Positions 8,123-15,160 of a stretch of DNA of 41,025 nucleotides are shown here, piece by piece. The stretch covers positions 1 to 41,025 of the forward strand of contig JAIYAJ010000396.1 in assembly GCA_027489105.1 (NCBI GenBank), read 5' to 3'. This stretch comes from Zymomonas sp. (lineage in GTDB: Bacteria > Pseudomonadota > Alphaproteobacteria > Sphingomonadales > Sphingomonadaceae). Under the pieces are notes generated by a model. It did no database searches. It was not told the DNA's origin and saw nothing but the letters and a program-made list of their open reading frames with translations. Made by a program: the position numbers and the translations under genes. The first letter of the stretch is position 1. Each line of letters begins with the position of its first letter.

Positions 8123-9213
8123 AGCTGCGCTTCACTGGTCTCGGCGGACAGATCGTCCTGTCGATGGTGGTGGCGACCATTGCTTCGGTCGTGCTGACCA
8201 TCGTCGGCCTCTACGTTTTCTATGGCATCGTCGTCCGTACCGCGCCCGAACTCCTGTCGACGAGCACCCAATGGATGCCGACGCGGCTCGAATGGTCGGT
8301 GATCCTCGGCCTGTGCATTGCGGCGGGCGTCATCACGGTGATCGTGGCGCGGCGTCTTGCGCGCAGGATTGTGGCACCGCTCGTCTCCGTGGCCCGCGCG
8401 GCCCGGCGAATCGCCGACGGTGATCTTGTCGCTCGGGCCGAAGCGGGCGACCGCTCGCTGCTTGAGGCGGCGATGCTGGTCGACGACTTCAACCTGCTTG
8501 CAGAGCGCCTCGATGCGGCGTCGCAGGCGGTCACCCGCTGGAACGCCGCGATCGCGCACGAACTGCGCACGCCCGTGACGATATTGAGCGGGCGGTTGCA
8601 GGGGCTGGCAGACGGGGTCTTCCATCCCAATCCGCCGCTGCTCCGCTCGCTGGTCGCGCAGGTCGAGGCGCTGACCCGGCTGATCGAGGATCTGCGCACC
8701 GTCAGTCTGTTCGACGGCGGCCGCCTCGACGCGCGGCTGCAGCCGACCGATCTGGCGGAGGAAATACGCGGGGTGGTCCGGCTGATGCTGCCCGGCATGG
8801 AAGCGGTCGGCTTCCGCGTCGAGACGCAGCTGGACGAGGGGCAGTGCGACGTCGATGCCGCACGGGTCCGACAGGCGATCATGGCGCTGATGGAAAATGC
8901 GCAGCGCCATGCCCGGCCCTGCACGGTGCGGGTCCGCCTGACGCTCGACCGCACCCTCGCGCGGATCGACGTGATCGACGACGGGCCGGGCCTGCCCGAC
9001 GATTTCGTTCCTTATGCGTTCGAGCCGTTTCGGCGCTATATGGAGGTCGACCGGCCGACCAAGGGCAGCGGCCTCGGCCTCGCCGTGGTCCTTGCCATCG
9101 CGCAGGTCCATGGCGGCACGGCCAGCTATGCGACAGTGGGCGGAGGCGCCTGTTTCAGCATGATCCTTCAGCGCAGCAGCGGCAGCACCAAAAGGCGCGA
9201 GAAGCAGCTCTGA
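8119..9213 (+). CDS. Sensor histidine kinase (AdeS/BaeS-like)
   Basis: 364 aa inner-membrane kinase and partner of the overlapping response regulator. Transmembrane helix 1 is at about residues 10-36. A very short periplasmic loop (about 37-58) is followed by helix 2 (about 59-77), then a HAMP linker (80-133). The dimerisation/H-box has phospho-acceptor H147 (AIAHELRTP). The ATPase domain has an N-box (MENAQRHA), a G1 box (DDGPGLP) and a G2 box (GSGLGLAV). The tiny sensor loop suggests membrane-borne or intramembrane sensing rather than a periplasmic ligand domain. The start is GTG, sharing bases with the stop of the regulator gene. Confidence 0.94.
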   Translation: MKLRFTGLGGQIVLSMVVATIASVVLTIVGLYVFYGIVVRTAPELLSTSTQWMPTRLEWSVILGLCIAAGVITVIVARRLARRIVAPLVSVARAARRIADGDLVARAEAGDRSLLEAAMLVDDFNLLAERLDAASQAVTRWNAAIAHELRTPVTILSGRLQGLADGVFHPNPPLLRSLVAQVEALTRLIEDLRTVSLFDGGRLDARLQPTDLAEEIRGVVRLMLPGMEAVGFRVETQLDEGQCDVDAARVRQAIMALMENAQRHARPCTVRVRLTLDRTLARIDVIDDGPGLPDDFVPYAFEPFRRYMEVDRPTKGSGLGLAVVLAIAQVHGGTASYATVGGGACFSMILQRSSGSTKRREKQL

Positions 9214-9220
9214 AAAAAAT

Positions 9221-9251
9221 CCGGGGAACGGGGTCCCGCTCCGTTCCCCGG
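9221..9251 (-). terminator. Intrinsic terminator of the COQ4-like/amidohydrolase operon
   Basis: CCGGGGAACGG (9221-9231) and CCGTTCCCCGG (9241-9251) form a perfect 11-bp stem with a 9-nt loop. Read on the minus strand the stem is followed by ATTTTTTT, a classic rho-independent terminator for the minus-strand genes ending at 9260. The stem could also slow plus-strand transcripts leaving the kinase gene, but there is no U-tract in that direction. Confidence 0.9.
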
Positions 9252-9259
9252 CGAGAGGG

Positions 9260-10126
9260 CTATTCGGCGGCCTGCGCCAGATCCTGGCGCGGATCGATCG
9301 CGAGGTCGGTGGTGTCCTGCCACAGGCCCGGCTCCGGAACGGGGGTGATGCCCAGTTCGGCCTGCACCTCGGTCAGCGGCATGTCGATCATCGCGCGCCA
9401 GTCGGCCAGCATCAGCGGATATTTCCAGTTGAGCCCCTGGCGCTGGCCCTGGACCTGCGCCTCCTGCACCAGGACATGCGCATCCGGGTAGAAGAGCACG
9501 TCCTTCAGCATCGTCTTCGCCTTCAGATAGATCGGGAAGCGGTTGAAGAAGGCCGCCAGTTCGGCGCAGAAATAGCGCGACTTTGACTGGAGATTGGCCT
9601 CGATCAGCGCGATCTCGCCGCCATGATTGGGGCCGAAACCGGTCACGATATGCTCGATGTCATGGGTGACGGCGGTCTGGCGGAGATAGAAGGTATAGTC
9701 GTTGACGACCGGGATCTCCTTGAACATGAATTCCAGCTCATAGCCGCTCGTCGCCATGAAATGGTGGATGGCCGCGCCCAGCGTGCCCGGCGCGCAATGC
9801 GCCACGTCGGCGAGGCGGAAATTGGCGAGGCTGCGCTTCTCCAGCCATTCGCGGAACTTCGGCAGCCGTGCCTTCTCCATCTCGAACAGCTCGACGATCC
9901 GCCCGACATTCTCCAGCTGGTGAAAAATTTGCGCGACTTCGGGGATATAGGCGGTCGGCGAAACGTCGGGGCCATTCCGGCGCAGCATCTCCTGCGCCAC
10001 CATCTGCGGCAGGATGGGGTGGTTCAGATAGGGCGACGAACTGATCAGCACCGAACTGGCGGTGGTCAGCGTCACATTGCCCTGATTGAAATAGGCCATC
10101 TCGTCCGAGCTTATTTTCGCTTCCAT
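9260..10126 (-). CDS. COQ4-like protein
   Basis: 288 aa from an ATG with a GGGGAGAGAG ribosome binding site. The signature of the COQ4 family, H-D-x-x-H-x11-E, is complete: H155, D156, H159 and E171. In mitochondria COQ4 is a metal-dependent member of the ubiquinone complex acting at C1 of the quinone head group. The bacterial relatives in catabolic regions are not well characterised. Here it follows an amidohydrolase gene by 26 bp in the same operon and no ubiquinone-pathway gene is in the window. It may therefore act on a catabolic substrate or quinone-like intermediate rather than on CoQ itself. Family call good, role unknown. Confidence 0.8.
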   Translation of the reverse strand: MEAKISSDEMAYFNQGNVTLTTASSVLISSSPYLNHPILPQMVAQEMLRRNGPDVSPTAYIPEVAQIFHQLENVGRIVELFEMEKARLPKFREWLEKRSLANFRLADVAHCAPGTLGAAIHHFMATSGYELEFMFKEIPVVNDYTFYLRQTAVTHDIEHIVTGFGPNHGGEIALIEANLQSKSRYFCAELAAFFNRFPIYLKAKTMLKDVLFYPDAHVLVQEAQVQGQRQGLNWKYPLMLADWRAMIDMPLTEVQAELGITPVPEPGLWQDTTDLAIDPRQDLAQAAE

Positions 10127-10152
10127 GGTCTCTCTCCCCAATTCGTCTGCAT

Positions 10153-11898
10153 TTACTCGGCCGGTTCGGCCACCAAATCGCGCGCCTCGACCCTCGGCGC
10201 CACGAATTCGCCCGGCACCGCGCCGGTATAGGCGCCGCCCTCGAAGGTCGGTACGCCATTGACCAGCGTCAGGCGGGTGGGCATCGCCTTCCGGCTGAAG
10301 CGCCAGGTCAGGCCGCCCTTGCCGTCGTCGAGGTCATAGACCTTCTCCATCTGCCGCCGCTGGATCTCGTCGAGGTCGAAAACCACGATATCGGCGCGCT
10401 TGCCCACCTCGATCGTGCCGCGGTCGTGCAGGTTGAAATAGCCGGCGAGCTTGCCCGTCAGGACGTGGACCGCCTGTTCGAGCGAGATCAGCTTGGCGTC
10501 GCGCGCATAATGGGTGAGCAGCAGGGCGTTCTCGCCCCCGCCGCACAGCATCTGGAGATGCGCACCGGCATCCGAAATATTTCCGACCGAACGCGGGTCG
10601 TGGAGCAGCTCGATCAGCCGGTCCTCATCCTTGGGCCAGGGCGCCATGTGGATGGTCGAACGCGTGCCGTTGGCGAGCATCCAGTCGGCCAGCGCGTCGG
10701 AAGCGTGAAGACCGCGTCCGTCGGCATAGGCCTGGAGGCTGATATTGATCGGTCCGGTCCCGTTCTCGCTGTCGATCAGCAGCAGGTTCTGCGGATTGGC
10801 CAGCGCCGACTGTTTCCAGATCTTGTTGTCCCAGCTGTCGCGGGCGCGGGCGCGCCAGTCCGGATCGGCGAGCAGCCGGGCCTTCTCCTCATGCGTCTCG
10901 GCAAGGACGACCTCGTGCCAGACATAGTCGTTCGACTGGGCGAACAGCAGCGACTTGATCAGGCCGATGACGCTGGTGATCGGGACGTGCGCGGCCGTCG
11001 GCCAGACGTCGATTCCCGCTTCCTGCATCGCCAGCATCCGGGCCTCCATCGGCTCGCGGATCTTTTTCTGGAATTCGAGCAGAGGCAGGCCGCCCGCGAC
11101 CTGCAGCCGGATCGAACGGCCCTTCAGCAGCCGTTCGAGCCGATCCATGCTCTGCGGGCCGGTCATCCGCATGAAGACGTCGACGATGACCTGATAGGTC
11201 GCGGCGGGATAGCGTTCGATCACGTCGAACAGCGCGGTCAGTTCGTCGTCGCAGGCCGACAGGGTCGGCACCGGACGGTCCGAACCGTCATGGTCCATCA
11301 GGTTGCACGAAAGGCCGAGCGCCCCGGCCGCGAGAGCGTCGTCGAGCAGGTCCGCCATGGCGGCAATTTCTTGCGGGGTGGCCTTTCGGGTCCACGCGTC
11401 CATGCCCATCACGGCGAGCCGCAGCGCGATATGGCCGACATAGGTGGCATAGTTGATCGGAACGCGGACCTGCCGCTCCATCGCGGCCTTGTATTCCGAC
11501 CATTTCAGCCAGTCCCACGGCATATGCTTGAGGAACAGCTGCTCGGGAATGTCCTCGAAGAAGGAGAAGATCCCGATCATTTCGCGCTGAATCGCCTTGT
11601 CGGGATGGAGCGGGGCGGCGCTGAAGCCGCAATTGCCCATGATCATCGTCGTCGTGCCGTAGCCGGGCAGGGGATCAAGATCGGGCTGCCACCACATGCT
11701 GCCGTCATAATGGGTGTGCGCCTCGATGAAGCCCGGCGTGACCTTGCACCCTGTCGCGTCGAACACGCGTTCGCCCTGCGGTTGCAGGTCTGAACCGATC
11801 TCGGCGATCAGCCCGTTGCGGACGCGGACGTCGGCCGGATAGGACGGGCCGCCGGTTCCGTCGACCACGGTCCCGTTCCTGATCAGCATGTCGGTCAT
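10153..11898 (-). CDS. Amidohydrolase, N-acyl-D-amino-acid deacylase family
   Basis: 581 aa cytoplasmic metal hydrolase. The N-terminal composite beta domain (LIRNGTVVDGTGGPSYPADVRV) and H61-x-H63 (EAHTHYDG) are the metal-binding start of the TIM barrel. C90 (MGNCGF) matches the bridging cysteine of D-aminoacylases. A late Asp (NISDAGAHLQ) and a C-terminal beta section (GTIEVGKRADIVVFDLD) complete the fold. The family hydrolyses N-acyl-D-amino acids, but many members in catabolic clusters act on other amides, lactams or imides. A GAGGAGAGG site precedes the ATG. It is cotranscribed with the COQ4-like gene and divergent from the HTH regulator. Confidence 0.9.
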   Translation of the reverse strand: MTDMLIRNGTVVDGTGGPSYPADVRVRNGLIAEIGSDLQPQGERVFDATGCKVTPGFIEAHTHYDGSMWWQPDLDPLPGYGTTTMIMGNCGFSAAPLHPDKAIQREMIGIFSFFEDIPEQLFLKHMPWDWLKWSEYKAAMERQVRVPINYATYVGHIALRLAVMGMDAWTRKATPQEIAAMADLLDDALAAGALGLSCNLMDHDGSDRPVPTLSACDDELTALFDVIERYPAATYQVIVDVFMRMTGPQSMDRLERLLKGRSIRLQVAGGLPLLEFQKKIREPMEARMLAMQEAGIDVWPTAAHVPITSVIGLIKSLLFAQSNDYVWHEVVLAETHEEKARLLADPDWRARARDSWDNKIWKQSALANPQNLLLIDSENGTGPINISLQAYADGRGLHASDALADWMLANGTRSTIHMAPWPKDEDRLIELLHDPRSVGNISDAGAHLQMLCGGGENALLLTHYARDAKLISLEQAVHVLTGKLAGYFNLHDRGTIEVGKRADIVVFDLDEIQRRQMEKVYDLDDGKGGLTWRFSRKAMPTRLTLVNGVPTFEGGAYTGAVPGEFVAPRVEARDLVAEPAE

Positions 11899-11978
11899 AA
11901 GCCTCTCCTCGCTTGCGCCGGACGGGGCGTCTTCGGCCTCTCGTCAGACTGAGCAGGGAGCCTCCAATCGAGAGTCGT

Positions 11979-12040
11979 TGCAAGGCATAGCTTGCAGATC
12001 GGATCGATATACGACACCTATCGGATCGAAATGCGATCCG
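11979..12040. promoter_or_regulatory. Cluster of palindromes and repeats at the HTH regulator start
   Basis: Three structures are packed together. TGCAAG-GCATAG-CTTGCA (11979-11996) is an inverted repeat. ATCGGATCGA is a direct repeat at 11998-12007 and 12020-12029, 22 bp or two helical turns apart. CGGATCG-AAATG-CGATCCG (12022-12040) is a perfect inverted repeat. They lie between the divergent amidohydrolase and regulator genes, so operator sites controlling both directions are likely. A TATACG element (12008-12013) could serve as a -10 box. Confidence 0.6.
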
Positions 12041-12798
12041 GACATGCAAGCGACGCGCTACTGGCGGTTTTGCGCAAAAGGCTGCGGGCCGGCGGCTGGA
12101 CCGCGCCGCGCATCGCTGCCGAACTCGGCGTGGGCGAGGCAACGGTCAAGCGGTGGAAGGCCGGGCGCGGCCTCACGCTGCCCCGGCTCGAGGCATTGCT
12201 CGCCCTGTGCGGCCTGACCTTCGCCGAACTGGCGCGCGAAGCCGAGCAGGGCCAGACCGAGCTGGTGCGCGAACTCACCCTCGCGCAGGAGCGCGAGCTC
12301 GCCTCCGACGTTCTGCTCGCCTTCTTCTTCTCAGCGATCCTCGCCGACATTCCGCCGCAGGAGATCGCCGAGGATTTCGAGATCGATCCCGCGCTGGTCG
12401 AGGCCAAGCTGGTTCGGCTCGAGCGGCTGGCGCTGATCGACCGACGCCCGGGCCTGCGCGTGCGGTCGCGGGTCGATCCGGCCGCGAGCTTCATGAAGAC
12501 CCCGCTGCGGGGCATGTTCGAGACCTATATGAAGCCCCAGTTCATGGAGCTGGACTTCGCCGATCCCGATACGAGTTTCTCGGCCGAACTGGTCAAGCTC
12601 TCGCGCGCCGGCGCGGCGCGGCTGGCCGAGATGATCGAGCGCCACCGGCACGAGGTGCTGGCATTGGCCAAGGAAGATCGCGAACAGGCGCTGCTCGGCC
12701 AGCGCTGGTTCACCGCGCTGTCGGTCATGCGGCCGCTGAACACCGCCCGGCTGCGAGATCTCAGCCGGGTCGCGGGGGTCAAGGCACGATCGTCGTGA
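11992..12798 (+). CDS. Helix-turn-helix transcriptional regulator
   Basis: Up to 268 aa. A DNA-binding domain of XRE type occupies about residues 25-75 (WTAPRIAAELGVGEATVKRWKAG, then PRLEALLALCGLTFAEL). A helical region of unknown type follows, with a second winged-helix-like stretch around residues 110-160. The C-terminal half (from about 165: SFMKTPLRGMFETYMK) resembles no domain I can name. The start is uncertain. A TTG at 11992 has a weak AAGG site but lies inside a palindrome. The ATG at 12031 (255 aa) has no ribosome binding site and would suit a leaderless transcript. Divergent from the D-aminoacylase-like operon, which it probably controls. The 3' end overlaps the antiporter gene by 20 bp, tail to tail. 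Confidence 0.82.
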   Translation: MQIGSIYDTYRIEMRSGHASDALLAVLRKRLRAGGWTAPRIAAELGVGEATVKRWKAGRGLTLPRLEALLALCGLTFAELAREAEQGQTELVRELTLAQERELASDVLLAFFFSAILADIPPQEIAEDFEIDPALVEAKLVRLERLALIDRRPGLRVRSRVDPAASFMKTPLRGMFETYMKPQFMELDFADPDTSFSAELVKLSRAGAARLAEMIERHRHEVLALAKEDREQALLGQRWFTALSVMRPLNTARLRDLSRVAGVKARSS

Positions 12799-13927
12799 AC
12801 AGATAGGCCAGGAAGATCACGATATGGACCATGCCGGGAAGGATGGTGGTCCGGCCGGTGCCGAGCGACAGCGCCGACACGATCAGCGACAGTCCGAGAA
12901 GGGTCATCGATTTTGCATCGATCCCGAGTGACAGCTTCCAGTCCATAACGATCGACAGAACCGCTACGGTCGGGATGGTGAGCCCGATGGTCGCGAGCGC
13001 CGAGCCCAGCGCCAGGTTGAGGCTCGTCTGCAGCCGATTGCGCCGGGCGGCCTTGACCGCCGCGAGGCTCTCCGGCCCCAGCACCAGTGCAGCGATCATG
13101 ATGCCGACCAGCGTGAGGGGAAGGCCGGCGCCGAGTACCGCGGCTTCGAGTGTCGGCGACAGCTGCTTGGCCAGCAGCACCACGCCGACGAGCGCCACGA
13201 CGAGCAGCGCGAAGGCGAGCCATGCCTGCACATTGCCAGGCGGCGCGGCGTGAACCTCTTCGGGAAGATGCTCGGCGCCCGCCGGCAGGAAATAGTCGCG
13301 GTGGCGCACCGTCTGGATCAGGACAAACGTGCAATAGAGAATGAGCGACACGATCGCGGTGAAGGCGAGCTGCGATGGCGAATAGACCGGGCCGGGCACG
13401 CTCGACGTGAAATTGGGCAGCACCAGCACCAGCACCGCCATGGCCGACAGCACGCAGAGCGCCGCATTGACGCCCTGGAGGACGAATTGCTGCTCATGAT
13501 GGCGCACGCCGCCGCTCAGCAGACAGACGCCCACGATGCCGTTGAGGATGATCATGATCGCCGCGAACACCGTATCTCGTGCAAGCGTCGCAACCTCGCC
13601 GCCGCCCGAGATCATCAACGACACGATCAGCGACACTTCGATCACCGTGACGGCTATGGCCAGGACAAGCGTTCCGAAAGGCTCCCCCACGCGGTGCGCT
13701 ACGACCTCGGCCTGGTGGACGGCGGCGAGGACGCAGCCGATCATGATCGTCGCTGCAGCGGCTGAGCCACCCCATTCGAGCGCAGGCAGACCGAGGCCGA
13801 TGGCGAGCAGGCCGGCTATCGGGATGACGAGCGACCAATAGGGCAACATGGCTCCGCCAAGCAGGCGTTCGGACGGTTGGGTGATCAGGATGCTGGTCTC
13901 CTTGCGGTCGTTCGTTTCGGGCGGCAT
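12779..13927 (-). CDS. chaA: Ca2+/H+ antiporter, ChaA type
   Basis: 382 aa inner-membrane cation/proton exchanger with about eleven hydrophobic helices in two homologous halves. The acidic helices typical of the CaCA superfamily are visible in TVIEVSLIVSLM (about residue 100) and LVLGPESLAAV (about 275), each in its own half. The family exports Ca2+, and Na+ or K+ at alkaline pH, in exchange for protons. The ATG at 13927 follows an excellent GGAGGAAAG ribosome binding site. The open frame continues upstream but only antisense to the next gene. A large Pro/Ala-containing loop (about 205-235) separates the halves. Monocistronic by position. Confidence 0.93.
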   Translation of the reverse strand: MPPETNDRKETSILITQPSERLLGGAMLPYWSLVIPIAGLLAIGLGLPALEWGGSAAAATIMIGCVLAAVHQAEVVAHRVGEPFGTLVLAIAVTVIEVSLIVSLMISGGGEVATLARDTVFAAIMIILNGIVGVCLLSGGVRHHEQQFVLQGVNAALCVLSAMAVLVLVLPNFTSSVPGPVYSPSQLAFTAIVSLILYCTFVLIQTVRHRDYFLPAGAEHLPEEVHAAPPGNVQAWLAFALLVVALVGVVLLAKQLSPTLEAAVLGAGLPLTLVGIMIAALVLGPESLAAVKAARRNRLQTSLNLALGSALATIGLTIPTVAVLSIVMDWKLSLGIDAKSMTLLGLSLIVSALSLGTGRTTILPGMVHIVIFLAYLFTTIVP

Positions 13928-14092
13928 CTTTCCTCCGGTCGGGATTGGGCGCTGGACATGGTACGTTTCCCGCGCATGTCCCTTGCCGGAGCGTTCATGA
14001 TGGTGATTGACCAACCGCCATCCGTGGCGAGCGTTCCCACGCGAATGGCAAGGCGTTAGGGGAGGGGAGCGAACAGCCGAAAGGACAGATAT

Positions 14093-15079
14093 TTGCGCGC
14101 TCTTCTCTGCGAACGTCATGGCCCGCCCGAGGATCTGGTGTTGCGCGACACGGCCGATCCCGTGCTTGGCGCGGGCCAGATCCTGATCGGCGTACGCGCG
14201 GCCGGGGTCAATTTCCCCGACAGCCTGATCATCCGCAACATGTACCAGATCAAGCCCGAGCTTCCCTTTGCTCCGGGCGGCGAGGCGGCCGGGGTGGTCG
14301 AGGCGGTGGGCGAGGGCGTGACGGGCTTCGCGCCCGGCGACCGCGTCTGCGCCATGACCCTCTGGGGCTCCTTCGCCGAGAAGGTCGTGGTCGACGCCGA
14401 TGCGGCGGTGCGCATTCCCGACGAGATGCCCTTCGACGAAGCCTCGGGCTTCACGATGGTCTATGCGACCGGCATCCACGCCTTCGTCCAGCGTGCCGCC
14501 TTGCAGCCGGGGGAGACGGTGCTGGTGCTGGGCGCTGCCGGCGGCGTCGGCATCGCCGCGATCGAGATCGCCAAGGCGATGGGGGCACGGGTCGTCGCTG
14601 CCGCATCGAGCCCGGAGAAGCTGGAACTTGCCCGGTCGCACGGCGCCGACGCGCTGATCGACTATAGCCGGCCCGACTTCCGCGAGCAGCTGCGCGCCGC
14701 AACCGGCGGCAAGGGGCCCGACGTGGTCTATGATCCGGTCGGCGGCGATCTGGCCGAGCAGGCCTTCCGCTCGATCGCACCCAATGGCCGCTATCTGGTC
14801 GTCGGCTTTGCCGCGGGTACCATCCCGGCGATCCCGCTCAACCTGCCGCTGGTCAAGTCGGCGGCGATCGTCGGCGTGTTCTGGGGCGCCTTCATGAAGG
14901 CCGATCCGGAAACCCAAGCCGCGAACATGGAGCAGCTGTTCGCCTGGTATCGCGCCGGTGCGATCCGTCCCGAGATCAGCCGCCGCTTCGCCTTCGAGGA
15001 AGGGGCGGCGGCGATCCGCTGGGTGATGGACCGCAAAGCCCTCGGCAAGGTCGTCGTTACGATGGACGCCGACATCTGA
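14093..15079 (+). CDS. NADPH:quinone oxidoreductase-like zinc-free MDR enzyme
   Basis: 328 aa, medium-chain dehydrogenase/reductase superfamily. The N-terminal GroES-like domain (GVNFPDSLIIRNMYQ...LPFAPGGEAAG) lacks the catalytic zinc ligands. The Rossmann domain has the NADP-binding turn GAAGGVGIAAIEIAK (about 143-157) and the quinone-reductase-like VVYDPVGGDLAEQAFR. Relatives reduce quinones, enals or enoyl thioesters. The start is TTG behind AAGGACAG. It is divergent from the antiporter with 165 bp between them, in which I see no clear operator. The substrate cannot be assigned. Confidence 0.9.
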   Translation: MRALLCERHGPPEDLVLRDTADPVLGAGQILIGVRAAGVNFPDSLIIRNMYQIKPELPFAPGGEAAGVVEAVGEGVTGFAPGDRVCAMTLWGSFAEKVVVDADAAVRIPDEMPFDEASGFTMVYATGIHAFVQRAALQPGETVLVLGAAGGVGIAAIEIAKAMGARVVAAASSPEKLELARSHGADALIDYSRPDFREQLRAATGGKGPDVVYDPVGGDLAEQAFRSIAPNGRYLVVGFAAGTIPAIPLNLPLVKSAAIVGVFWGAFMKADPETQAANMEQLFAWYRAGAIRPEISRRFAFEEGAAAIRWVMDRKALGKVVVTMDADI

Positions 15080-15160
15080 GTCAGGCGACGCAACCCAGCG
15101 CTCGTTGACGGATGGTCTCGGCGCCCGGATGGTCGCGCGCCGGGACCGGCAACCGACGGT

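Noticed and set aside
13928..14917. Upstream extension of the ChaA frame
   Set aside because: It runs antisense through the quinone-oxidoreductase gene, and the ATG at 13927 has an excellent ribosome binding site and a family-like N-terminus.
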